This document shows, one piece after another, positions 44,863-53,481 of a DNA stretch of 64,000 nucleotides. The notes under the pieces were generated by a model. It worked only from the letters and a program-made list of their open reading frames with translations, did not search any database and was not told the origin of the DNA. This stretch comes from Myxococcota bacterium (GTDB taxonomy: Bacteria > Myxococcota_C > UBA6777). Numbering within the stretch: the first letter of the stretch is position 1; each line of letters begins with the position of its first letter. The translations under genes were made by a program, and so were the position numbers. The stretch covers positions 1 to 64,000 of the forward strand of contig JAKLKB010000033.1 in assembly GCA_023150835.1 (NCBI GenBank). Direction: 5' to 3'.

Positions 44863-47800
44863 ATGAAGAACGTGGACGTGGTGATCGCAGGTCGTTACCG
44901 TTGTGCGCGGCTGATAGGTCGGGGTGGCTTTGCCGAAGTGTACCTTGCCGAAGATCTGCGCCTTGCGAATCGCCGCGTTGCGCTGAAAGTGTTGGTGGAA
45001 CACGTTGCGGATGATCCCGATCGCCTTCAAAAATTTCGCCAAGAAGCCGAGATTATCGGCCATTTGACCAGCCCTTATACGGTGCGGGCTTTCGATTATG
45101 GCTACGATGAGCAAGGGCGTTATTACATCGCGATGGAGTTTGTGCAGGGGGAAACCTTGCACGAGTTGCTAAAGCGGCAGGAGCGGCTTTCGATCGATCG
45201 GGCGTTGGAGGTGGCGATCCAGATATTGGACGCCCTCGAAGAAGCCCATCAGATGGGGATTATCCATCGGGATCTCAAGCCAAAGAACATCATGATCAGC
45301 CCGCAGCGCCAAGGCGATATGGTCAAGGTGCTGGACTTTGGCGTTGCGCGGATCTTGCGACAAGCAGAAGAACAAGACGAGTGGACATTGGTGGGGACGG
45401 CGACGTACATGGCCCCCGAACAAGCGCAAGGTCTGCCGGTTTCTCCTGCGAGTGATCTGTACTCTGTGGGGGTGGTCCTTTATCACATGTTGGCGGGAAG
45501 ACCGCCGTTTTTGTCACAAGAAGACCCTGTTGCGGTGATGATCCATCACGCAACCAAGCCTGTGGTCTCGTTGCGCGAGTTACGCCCAGAGCTTCAGATC
45601 CCCGAAGATGTCGAACAGGCCGTATTGAAGGCGTTGGAGAAACAACCTCAGTACCGCTACCAACAGGCGGGCGCTTTTCGTCGGGCGTTGGAGCGCGCTT
45701 TGGCACGCTATCTTGAAGCTCATTATGGCGAACCAGAGGGCGATAGCACGCTGAGTACATCGATCACGCTCAAGGATGTCGAAGAAAAGCTCCGTGCCCA
45801 AGAGGCCGACGCCCAAGCCTCAAGGGCACCTGCTCGCGAACGTGGCGTGATGCCTTCCACTTTGCAAAGCGGAGAGATCCGCGCCCAAGCTGCTTTGCTC
45901 GACGATCTGCACCGTGTCAACGCTTCTCATACATCGCAAGATCCGATGGCTTCGACTCTCGAAGGCTCTTTCGCGCAAGAAATCGCTTCCCAACACGCCT
46001 CGGCGCAAGGCCCCCAAGCGACACCCTTTGCAGGGGCCGAGTACATCGAGCAGGAAGAAGATGAGGATCAATCCACACAGCGGTTGTCAGGTATCCAAGC
46101 CGCTCCCGAAAAGACAGCGGTACGAAAAACACCGACAGATCGGCCTCGACAGATTACCGATTATGATCTCTTGACGCCGGACTTCCCCGCGATCGAAGAG
46201 ATCAAAGTCAACGAGCAAGGAGCAGGGACGCGCTCGGGGTATTATGCAGCGTCGGGTGATGCTCTGCCTGCGGCAAAGCCGCCTGTGCGCGTTTCTGCGG
46301 AAAAAGCGAAAACTTCACCACGTCAAATGGCGGTGTCGGATCTTCGGGGGCCCTCCCCGAAAGGTGGAGAGTACAGCGACGAAGACGGCGACGAGACGTC
46401 GCTGAGTTTGCAGGATGTGGCGGCGCGTGCGTTGGCCGCCAAGGCCCGCAGCGGAAAGACCACAACAACTCGGGCTGCTTGGTCCGAAGAACAGATCGGC
46501 GTCGAAGAACGCGATGAGATGACCTTTTCCGAAGAAGACAGCGAGCTTCTCGAAGAAGTCGAAGAGTTGGATGAACACGGCGAAGATGCAACGCTCAAGC
46601 CCGGGATGTCTTCGGAAGAGTTGATCTACGGCTCCAAAGGGGCCGAGATGCGGGATTCTTCGCTGCCAACAGATCGCTCCGATGCTTTTCAATCGGCTCC
46701 TGCTTCGGTTTGGGGGACTGGCGAAGAAGAAGGCTCGACCCAAGTTGGACCCTCTGTGATGGATATCGCGGAGGCTCCGATCTCCCAGACGTATCCGAAC
46801 TCACAACATCCTCCGCTCTACGCAGCCCAACACAACGCAGCCCCAGCAGCGGGGCCTACCCAAAACAACGCGATGTCAGGGGCCTTTTCACCACAAAACA
46901 ACGCGATGTCTGGAGCCTTTTCGCCGCAAAACAATGCGATGTCAGGGGCCTTTTCACCGCAAAACAATGCGATGTCAGGGGCCTTTTCACCACAAAACAA
47001 CGCGATGTCAGGGGCCTTTTCACCACAAAACGGTCCAGCTTCGGGGATGTATGGAACGCCGCCAAAGCAGATGTCCGGGGCGTTTTCTGCCCAAGGTTCG
47101 ACAAAGCCGACGAGCATACCGCCCGCCTTTGGAGAGCATCGATCAGGCGATCAGATCCGCACGATGGCCCCGTCAGGCCCCTCGGCTGCGCAACCGTCGC
47201 CCTCAGCGATCTTTCAGCCGATCCCCTCCAAAACGTCGGCTCCACCGATGTATGTGAGCAACGGGGCTGTGATGGGTGGTGCCGCAGCTTCGCCTCCCCC
47301 GTCGCCGCCGCCGATCTATCCTGTCCAGCCCACGACAGCGGGGTATCCGCCGCAAGAGCCGACAAATCCTCTTGCACCGCTTCCTGACACGCGGATGTTG
47401 CCCATGAACGAAGTTTCGCCACCTCGGATGCCCAAGGCGGCTTCGCCTGTCCAATCGCTGCTGTCGACGGGTGGCGAGTCTTTGCGCGGGGGGCGCAGCG
47501 AAAATGCGTCGACGATGGAACTCAAAACGGCGTTGATGAAACGTCGATGGTTTGGCTTGATCGGTGCGGTGGTATTTTTGGGGGGGCTGGCGATCTTTTT
47601 GATCAGTGTTGGCGGCGAATCCCAAAAAGATATCGAGAAACGGCAGGCCCAACAGCTTCAAGCCGAGTATATGCGCTCTTTGCAAGAAGGGGATCGGGCG
47701 GTGGCGACGGGCCGTTATCGCGATGCGTTGTCTTCTTACAAGACGGCCTTATTGCACAAAGCCGAGGATCCTGTTGCCACACAACGAATGCAGCAAGTGG

Positions 47801-48114
47801 TGGTGGACTTGGAAGCGATGAACGCTTTGCGGATCGCCCAAAGCTGGCAAAAGCGAAAAAATTATGCGATGGCCCACCACGTCTTGCAAAAGATCCCTCA
47901 GAAAAGCTCGCTTTGGGAAGAGCGCAACAAAGCAATGAATGATCTTGTGCCGATGTATTCGGCCTCTTTGCGTGCGGATATCTTGATCGCACAGCGCCGC
48001 CGCCAATGGAGAGAGGCTTCGCGTGTGTGTGTGCAACTTCAACAGATCGCTCCCCAAGATCGGTTTTTGAATCGATGCCGTCGGGTATGGCGGAGCTATC
48101 CGCCCCCACGTTAG
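44863..48114 (+). CDS. Membrane Ser/Thr protein kinase with long disordered linker
   Basis: 1083 residues from ATG 44863 (MKNVDVVIAGRY). ATG 44797 would add 22 residues of uncertain value. The kinase domain (about 10-275) has IGRGGFAEVYLAED, VALKV, HRDLKPKNIM, DFGVARIL and GTATYMAPEQ. About 290-880 is acidic then Pro/Ser/Gln-rich. It includes five exact QNNAMSGAFSP units (46861-47025) and further MSGAFSAQ motifs. One membrane helix follows (WFGLIGAVVFLGGLAIFLIS). The last ~150 residues outside are helical, TPR-like (EGDRAVATGRYRDALSSYKTA). The substrate is unknown. It stands alone between oppositely oriented genes. The motif in its linker resembles repeats in the protein ending at 1628. Confidence 0.93.
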   Translation: MKNVDVVIAGRYRCARLIGRGGFAEVYLAEDLRLANRRVALKVLVEHVADDPDRLQKFRQEAEIIGHLTSPYTVRAFDYGYDEQGRYYIAMEFVQGETLHELLKRQERLSIDRALEVAIQILDALEEAHQMGIIHRDLKPKNIMISPQRQGDMVKVLDFGVARILRQAEEQDEWTLVGTATYMAPEQAQGLPVSPASDLYSVGVVLYHMLAGRPPFLSQEDPVAVMIHHATKPVVSLRELRPELQIPEDVEQAVLKALEKQPQYRYQQAGAFRRALERALARYLEAHYGEPEGDSTLSTSITLKDVEEKLRAQEADAQASRAPARERGVMPSTLQSGEIRAQAALLDDLHRVNASHTSQDPMASTLEGSFAQEIASQHASAQGPQATPFAGAEYIEQEEDEDQSTQRLSGIQAAPEKTAVRKTPTDRPRQITDYDLLTPDFPAIEEIKVNEQGAGTRSGYYAASGDALPAAKPPVRVSAEKAKTSPRQMAVSDLRGPSPKGGEYSDEDGDETSLSLQDVAARALAAKARSGKTTTTRAAWSEEQIGVEERDEMTFSEEDSELLEEVEELDEHGEDATLKPGMSSEELIYGSKGAEMRDSSLPTDRSDAFQSAPASVWGTGEEEGSTQVGPSVMDIAEAPISQTYPNSQHPPLYAAQHNAAPAAGPTQNNAMSGAFSPQNNAMSGAFSPQNNAMSGAFSPQNNAMSGAFSPQNNAMSGAFSPQNGPASGMYGTPPKQMSGAFSAQGSTKPTSIPPAFGEHRSGDQIRTMAPSGPSAAQPSPSAIFQPIPSKTSAPPMYVSNGAVMGGAAASPPPSPPPIYPVQPTTAGYPPQEPTNPLAPLPDTRMLPMNEVSPPRMPKAASPVQSLLSTGGESLRGGRSENASTMELKTALMKRRWFGLIGAVVFLGGLAIFLISVGGESQKDIEKRQAQQLQAEYMRSLQEGDRAVATGRYRDALSSYKTALLHKAEDPVATQRMQQVVVDLEAMNALRIAQSWQKRKNYAMAHHVLQKIPQKSSLWEERNKAMNDLVPMYSASLRADILIAQRRRQWREASRVCVQLQQIAPQDRFLNRCRRVWRSYPPPR
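46861..47025 (+). repeat. 33-bp in-frame repeat, 5 copies, in kinase linker
   Basis: Units begin at 46861, 46894, 46927, 46960 and 46993 and encode QNNAMSGAFSP each time, with only silent differences. Confidence 0.93.
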
Positions 48115-48134
48115 GGGGAGATGAGGACGTAGAG

Positions 48135-48210
48135 GGGGGGAGGAGGATGTAGCGGGGGGAGGAGGATGTAGCGGGGGGAGGAGGATGTAGCGGGGGGAGG
48201 AGGATGTAGC
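48135..48210. repeat. 19-bp G-rich tandem repeat, 4 copies
   Basis: GGGGGGAGGAGGATGTAGC four times in succession, between the kinase stop and the convergent psd stop. Each unit carries three G-tracts, so the plus strand could form G-quadruplexes. A 16 bp duplication (CTGCGTCAGCGATCGG) follows and extends into the psd 3' end. Confidence 0.92.
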
Positions 48211-48226
48211 GGGGGGCTAGGCTGCG

Positions 48227-49075
48227 TCAGCGATCGGCTGCGTCAGCGATCGGCTGCCCAAGGCGGATGGCGTCGCCGAGCCGAAGGGGGCGGAGTCGGA
48301 TGTGGGGTTCGAACAGCAAAACCACGGTGGAACCGAGTTCAAAAACAGCCAATTCTCCGCCACGCTCGATGGATGGGGGGGTGGCAAAGGTGTGCGTGTG
48401 AGCGTGCGGACTCGCCCATCGGTTGGAGGTAAAGTCGTGGTAGTAGAGGTGCATTCTACCAACGTTGGTGGCGCCGACTTTGACGAGGGCGACGTGTCCG
48501 AGTTGGGGATGGTGAAGGTAAGAAGTGAGGCGCTCGTTTTCCACGAACAGGCGGGGGAAAAAAGCTACGCTTGGTGGGTTGACGGGAAGCAAGCGCCCGG
48601 GGATGTAGCGGTAGGCTTGGACAGTCGCCTGCAAGGGCGTGTGGATGCGGTGATAATCTTTGGGGCTGAGGTAGATCGTCAGAAATGACCCGCCCCGAAA
48701 GCGCTGTGCGGCGTCAGGGTCGTCAAGAAATTCTTCGAGGCTGTAGGAGATACCTTTGGCTTGGATGGCTTGTGTTCCATCCAAAGGGCCGTGCATGGCG
48801 ATGGCTCCGTCGACAGGAGAGATCAAGGTGTTGGGATCGGGATCGAGGGGACGCAGCCCGGGTTTGAGGCGGCGAGTAAAGAAATCGTTGAAGCAAGCGT
48901 AGTGTTCGAGGGGGTGTTCGGCTTCATCGAGGTTGACACCGTAGCGGCGGGCATACCAGCGCAAAAAGGGGTGCATGAAAAAACGCGGCCATCGTGTGCG
49001 AGCAAAGTGTCCGACCAGTCGGCTGATCAGACGGGTGGGGGCAACGGATAGCAAGTGAAGCATGAGGCTCAACAT
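48227..49075 (-). CDS. psd: Phosphatidylserine decarboxylase proenzyme
   Basis: 282 residues from ATG 49075, with GGGAG ten bases upstream. It is an inner-membrane enzyme that decarboxylates phosphatidylserine to phosphatidylethanolamine. Family blocks are present: FNDFFTRRLKPGLRPLD, the ISPVDGAI aspartate motif, YLSPKDYHRIHTP histidine motif, and the self-cleavage site LGST in FELGSTVVLLF. Cleavage before that serine gives the pyruvoyl alpha subunit. The C-terminus (RLGQPIADAADR) overlaps a short DNA duplication, so the last few residues may be recently altered. It is divergent from the rhomboid-like gene across a 190 bp region with a dyad at 49120. Confidence 0.95.
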   Translation of the reverse strand: MLSLMLHLLSVAPTRLISRLVGHFARTRWPRFFMHPFLRWYARRYGVNLDEAEHPLEHYACFNDFFTRRLKPGLRPLDPDPNTLISPVDGAIAMHGPLDGTQAIQAKGISYSLEEFLDDPDAAQRFRGGSFLTIYLSPKDYHRIHTPLQATVQAYRYIPGRLLPVNPPSVAFFPRLFVENERLTSYLHHPQLGHVALVKVGATNVGRMHLYYHDFTSNRWASPHAHTHTFATPPSIERGGELAVFELGSTVVLLFEPHIRLRPLRLGDAIRLGQPIADAADR

Positions 49076-49119
49076 CGATCAGGATCTCCCATCGTTGGAA
49101 GTACGCGCAAAGAAAGCGA

Positions 49120-49134
49120 TTTGGCGTCGCCAAA
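49120..49134. promoter_or_regulatory. Perfect dyad in psd / rhomboid divergent promoter region
   Basis: TTTGGCG, one base, CGCCAAA. It is a 7+1+7 inverted repeat about 45 bp from the psd start and 130 bp from the plus-strand start. It could be an operator for a dimeric repressor. No known regulator is assigned. Confidence 0.3.
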
Positions 49135-49267
49135 CTGGTGGGTAGGGTGCAAGATGTCAAGGCCGCAAAACGGCACCGCTCAAGGATGTCTTGCCTTTTC
49201 GAGTACTCTCCGTCACAATGCCGTTCTGTTTGGGATGTTCCACGACGCGAGACAGAGGGAAAAAAGA

Positions 49268-52200
49268 ATGTTCTGGCCACTCACGGAACGCGCATCGAAG
49301 GGAAAACCAGAGTTTGGGCGTATGCCTTGGTTCACCATCGGCTTGATGACAACGTTGTTTTTGGTGTTTGTGTGGACGCGCATCGGGCTGTCTGCGGCAG
49401 ATCAACGCGTCGAACAAGCGCGAGAAGCGCTGTCTTGTTATTATTTAACGCACGATTATACACGCATCCCGCCGAAACATCGGGATCTTTTTTCGTCGCG
49501 TGTGCTGGCGCATGCGCGGCGTGCCGAACTCGCGGTGCAGGCTTATTTGACCGACGAACTTGTCCAAAAGAAGGCCCAATCGCTCTTGGGGGGGGGTGAA
49601 GAGGGAACGGACGAGTGGCGGCAAGAGATGGCTGCCCGCCCCAAAGGGCAGTCTTGCCTTGCGTATGCTTTGCGCCGACGGTTTTTGTCGCGCTCCCCCA
49701 ATGCGCGGGTGTATGTGTCGATGGCGCGATTGTACCAAGCGTCTGCACGCAAATACCAAGAAGAACAAGACCAGCTTGTCGCGCATATCCAGCGCATCTT
49801 GGACGCCGAACAGGCCCATCCTTTGGCGGGATGGGGAGTGCGACCTGCCGTCAACGGGGCAGAAACGATCTTGACGGCTCCTTGGATCCAGCCAAATGTG
49901 TTCTCGTTGTTGTGGTTGTTGTTGTTGCTGTGGCCGATCGGAAAGATGCTCGAAGATCAGTGGCGTTTTCCGATCTGGGGGGCTTGGTGGCTCGCTTCTG
50001 CGCTGCTGTGCAACGGCGTGTTGTGGGTGGTGTTGTCGAGCAGCAAAAGCTTGATCTTGGGGGCGCATGGTGCATTTGCAGGGGTGTTTGCGCTGTGGAC
50101 GATCGTCTATGGCGTAGAGACGGTTCGATGGGCCGTTTGGCTGCCCAAACAGCCCGAACCTCGGGTGTTTGCATTCCAAGGATATTACCTGATCGTGGCG
50201 TGGTTTGTGTTGCAACTTTTCGATACGCTGTTGTTGCAGCGCGCCTCTCCGATCGTTTTTCTGATCCATGTCCTGAGCTTCGGCTTGTTTGCAGGAGCGA
50301 CTTATTTCTTGCAACAACAGCGCTGGTTAGAAGTGGTGTTGGGCGAGCCGGTGGCTCCGACCGAAACAGAGATCGCTCAACAAACATGGCGCACCGATGG
50401 GCAGATCAAGCAGATCCAAGAGCAGCACCGTCAAAAACAACTCAAACATGCAGAAGCCTTGGAGCGCAGCAGCCGTTGGAAAGAAGCTGCGCAGATCTAC
50501 AAAGAACTGATGCAGATGGGCCAACCCTCGCTCGAATTGATGTCTTTCTTTATCAGCACCCGTGAAAAGTCTGGTGATCCCGCTTCGATCGAAGAATACT
50601 TACAAGCTACGCGCTTGGCGTTGTTTGAGCAAAAGCACGCCCAGATGAAGGATCTGTATCTGCGTATGTGTGCAGCCCACGATATCAAACAGCTTTCGCA
50701 ACGCGAACATGTCGCCCTTGCCGGTGAACTCAAGCGCGCAGGATGGCTGCTTGAAGCTGCCGAAGAGGCCGATGCTGCGTCGGAAAAAGGGCAAGACTCC
50801 CCGTTGTTTATGAAAGCGCTGATCATCCGAGCGGAGTCTCTGCTCGAATACGGCGAAGATCCCGAAGCCGCCATGCGTGTGTTTTATCAAGCCAAAAACT
50901 TTTTGCCTTCCTACCCCGACTTTGAAGAAGCGGTGGTGAAAGGTATGCAAAAAGCACAAGCCGCCGTCGACGCCGAACAGATGGGGCCGCCTGTCTTACC
51001 AGCTTCCGAGCTAGAAGCCGCAACTCCCGCCTTTGGAAGCACCTCGACAGGTCTCAACGCCATCTCGGGAACTTCCGCAGGTCTCAACGCCATCTCGGGA
51101 ACTTCCGCAGGTCTCAACGCCATCTCGGGAACTTCCGCAGGTCTCAACACGCTGCGGATGCAAGGACTACCTCGTTCGGCGGCCAAAGTGCCGGTCGCAA
51201 CAGCCAAAACATCATCCTCCACCGCCAAAGCCCCCCCAAGCACGACGCCCATTCCCCAAGGCCCACCCGGAGCCATCCCCCAAGGCCCACCCGGAGCCGT
51301 CCCCCGCCGAGCGGATGCTGGCCTTCCGTCTGACTACGTCCAGCCTCCCCCCGGACTTGACGGCGAAGAAGCCTTGTTTGGTCGAAGCTTTGATGATCCC
51401 TACAAAGAACTCAACGAAGCCCCTGCCTCGGGTGCTTCGTGGGAAGAGATCCCAAGCCTTTTGCTTGCTCGTGCTTCGGAGTATGCTGGAAAGTCTGGCT
51501 TCGTCAAAGAAGATGACGCGAAACTTGAACAAGCTGCCGAAGCCCTCAAAGAAAAAGTCGATAACCTCAAAAAAGTTGATGAAGCGTGGCTTTCCGATGA
51601 CGCAAAGCCCTCCCCAAATAAAGTCTTTTTTGGTGGTGCCGCCGCAGATCCCAAACGAAACCCCTCGTCAGGTGCCTTTTCCCTTGTCCCCAAACCACCC
51701 GTGTCGCCGCTCGCTTCTTCTTCTGCATCCGTGCCTCCTCGACCCGCTCCTGCCGTCTCATCTACCACTCCTGCCGTCTTATCTACCGCTCCTGCCGTCT
51801 TATCTACCACTCCTGCCGTTTTATCTACCGCTCCTGCCGTTTTATCTACCGCTCCTGCCGTCTCATCCCCCGCTCCTGCCGTCTTATCCCCCGCTCCTGC
51901 CGTCTTATCTACCACTACTGCCGTCTCATCCCCCGCTCCTGCCGTGTTTACAGCTACACCACACGCAAAAAGCCCCTCAACATCCCCCAAAAAATCCGAG
52001 GGATGGGACTCTTGGAGCGACGACGCCTTGCCTGCTTCTGAACCTGTCGCTCCTGTGCAGCCCACGCCGCAAGCCGCTCCAAAAGCATCGAATTTCTTTT
52101 CAACCGAACTTTTTTCTCAAGACGCCATCCCTTCGGCGACATCGCTTCCGCCGTTGACCTTTGAAGAACCTTCTTTTGTCTCGTATCCACCGATGCAAGG

Positions 52201-52684
52201 TGAAGTCTTGCAAGGTGAAGTCTTGCCACAAGGGGATGGGGCCGTTGATCTGTTTGGCGATCTGACCTCTGATATCGAAGAGGCCCACCGCCTTGCGAAC
52301 GAATCCGCTTCTTCGGATGCGTTGTTTTCTGTTTTGGAGGGAGGGGCGTTCGATGCCGATGGACTGGGCGGCTCGAACGTCTTGCAGGGAGAAGTCTTGC
52401 AGGGAGAAGTCTTGCAGGGAGAAGTCTTGCAGGGAGAAGTCTTGCCTTTTGCGGAGTCACCTGCTGTGTTTGGCGGATCGCTTGTGCGCGAACAGCCGTT
52501 GTTTGGCGAGGCTGCGTTGCTTGGTGAACAGCCGCTTTCGGGCAGGCCGATGCTTGGGGGGGCGTCTGCTCCCAAAGATCCCCCGCCCTTGTCGCTGTCT
52601 TTTCAGAAGCCACTTGCTCCAAAAGAAGGCGAGAGCCTCTTTGCGCGTTTGCGTCTGCAAGACGACAAAGACGAGAAAAAGTGA
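49268..52684 (+). CDS. Rhomboid-like (probably inactive) membrane protein fused to TPR and disordered region
   Basis: 1138 residues from ATG 49268, with AGAGGGA seven bases upstream. After one N-terminal span (WFTIGLMTTLFLVFVWTRI) and a soluble helical part, about 215-360 forms a rhomboid-like multi-span domain (FSLLWLLLLLWPIGKMLEDQ). The catalytic-serine loop reads GAHGAFAGVF, with H267 where rhomboid proteases have Ser. A later histidine (H334, IHVLSFGLFAG) is kept. It is therefore probably a pseudoprotease. About 385-570 is TPR-like. From 600 on the chain is disordered with in-frame repeats: GLNAISGTSA units, Thr/Ser-Pro-Ala-Val units near 51740-51950, and LQGEV units. It is the first of four plus-strand genes that may form one unit. 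Confidence 0.82.
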   Translation: MFWPLTERASKGKPEFGRMPWFTIGLMTTLFLVFVWTRIGLSAADQRVEQAREALSCYYLTHDYTRIPPKHRDLFSSRVLAHARRAELAVQAYLTDELVQKKAQSLLGGGEEGTDEWRQEMAARPKGQSCLAYALRRRFLSRSPNARVYVSMARLYQASARKYQEEQDQLVAHIQRILDAEQAHPLAGWGVRPAVNGAETILTAPWIQPNVFSLLWLLLLLWPIGKMLEDQWRFPIWGAWWLASALLCNGVLWVVLSSSKSLILGAHGAFAGVFALWTIVYGVETVRWAVWLPKQPEPRVFAFQGYYLIVAWFVLQLFDTLLLQRASPIVFLIHVLSFGLFAGATYFLQQQRWLEVVLGEPVAPTETEIAQQTWRTDGQIKQIQEQHRQKQLKHAEALERSSRWKEAAQIYKELMQMGQPSLELMSFFISTREKSGDPASIEEYLQATRLALFEQKHAQMKDLYLRMCAAHDIKQLSQREHVALAGELKRAGWLLEAAEEADAASEKGQDSPLFMKALIIRAESLLEYGEDPEAAMRVFYQAKNFLPSYPDFEEAVVKGMQKAQAAVDAEQMGPPVLPASELEAATPAFGSTSTGLNAISGTSAGLNAISGTSAGLNAISGTSAGLNTLRMQGLPRSAAKVPVATAKTSSSTAKAPPSTTPIPQGPPGAIPQGPPGAVPRRADAGLPSDYVQPPPGLDGEEALFGRSFDDPYKELNEAPASGASWEEIPSLLLARASEYAGKSGFVKEDDAKLEQAAEALKEKVDNLKKVDEAWLSDDAKPSPNKVFFGGAAADPKRNPSSGAFSLVPKPPVSPLASSSASVPPRPAPAVSSTTPAVLSTAPAVLSTTPAVLSTAPAVLSTAPAVSSPAPAVLSPAPAVLSTTTAVSSPAPAVFTATPHAKSPSTSPKKSEGWDSWSDDALPASEPVAPVQPTPQAAPKASNFFSTELFSQDAIPSATSLPPLTFEEPSFVSYPPMQGEVLQGEVLPQGDGAVDLFGDLTSDIEEAHRLANESASSDALFSVLEGGAFDADGLGGSNVLQGEVLQGEVLQGEVLQGEVLPFAESPAVFGGSLVREQPLFGEAALLGEQPLSGRPMLGGASAPKDPPPLSLSFQKPLAPKEGESLFARLRLQDDKDEKK
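51050..51148 (+). repeat. 30-bp in-frame repeat in rhomboid-like gene
   Basis: GGTCTCAACGCCATCTCGGG recurs at 51050, 51080 and 51110, with a partial fourth at 51140. It encodes GLNAISGTSA units. Confidence 0.9.
52381..52440 (+). repeat. 15-bp in-frame repeat, 4 copies
   Basis: CTTGCAGGGAGAAGT four times, encoding LQGEV. Two diverged units occur upstream at about 52196-52226. Confidence 0.92.
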
Positions 52685-52890
52685 GAGCGCAGAGGACAAG
52701 TTGTAGGGAGGGTACACGGGCCGTATTGACGCCGCGTGGGATTCGTGGTTGATTGAGAAGCTTGAAAATCAAACGGAGCTACCGACAGCAGCGTGCGAGA
52801 GGCTGTTGGGATGCACAAAAAAGAAGCCATTCGGCCCTTCTTGTCGAGGTCGGAGGCTTGTGGTTTGAGTCAACCTTGAAGGAGCGTTGG

Positions 52891-53460
52891 ATGCCTTCGG
52901 CGCAGCTTTGCGTGGTGTATGTTTTGTGTGCGTGCTTGATGGGCGGGGTATGGATGCAACGGATGGCTTCGCAAGCCGAAGCACAACGCGAACGGGGACC
53001 AGCAAAGATCACACGAAAAGCCCCGACTCTGCGGCTCGAAGCTGAGGGTGGGCAAGCTTTTTCGTTGGAGCCGTATCGTGGGCGTTGGCGGATGATAAAC
53101 TTTTGGGCGACGTGGTGCGAGCCGTGTCGCCGAGAGATGCCAGCGCTGGAGCGTCTGGCACGTTCCTTCCCACAAGAAAAGCTGCCGATCGTGTTGTTGG
53201 CGGTTTCTGTGGATCAAGAGTGGTCGCTGATCCATGATTTTTTGCGAAAGCATCCGTTTTTTCGGGGAACCAGTCTTTCCATGCGGATCGTTCGCGATGC
53301 GGGGGGTGTGATGGCCCTGCGTTACGGTACACAAAAATTTCCCGAGACGTATTTGATCGATCCCAACGGGCGTTTGCGTGCCAAGTGGGTGGGCGCGCTC
53401 GAATGGGACTCTCCCCAGATCTTGGCGCAACTGCGTCGACTTGTGGGGCGTGCGCAGTAG
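52891..53460 (+). CDS. TlpA/ResA-like membrane-anchored thioredoxin
   Basis: 189 residues from ATG 52891, with AAGGAG six bases upstream. An uncleaved-looking N-terminal hydrophobic segment (LCVVYVLCACLMGGVWM) tethers the domain in the periplasm. The thioredoxin fold has the redox site WCEPC in INFWATWCEPCRREMPALER and the cis-proline loop in KFPETYLIDPNGRL. Such proteins reduce disulfides, for example apocytochrome c or other exported thiol proteins. The presence of a dihaem cytochrome peroxidase and Cys-rich lipoproteins in this window gives possible clients, which is inference. It is followed 21 bp later by the kinase-FGE gene. Confidence 0.9.
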   Translation: MPSAQLCVVYVLCACLMGGVWMQRMASQAEAQRERGPAKITRKAPTLRLEAEGGQAFSLEPYRGRWRMINFWATWCEPCRREMPALERLARSFPQEKLPIVLLAVSVDQEWSLIHDFLRKHPFFRGTSLSMRIVRDAGGVMALRYGTQKFPETYLIDPNGRLRAKWVGALEWDSPQILAQLRRLVGRAQ

Positions 53461-53481
53461 TGGTTTAGAGGAAGACGGGCG

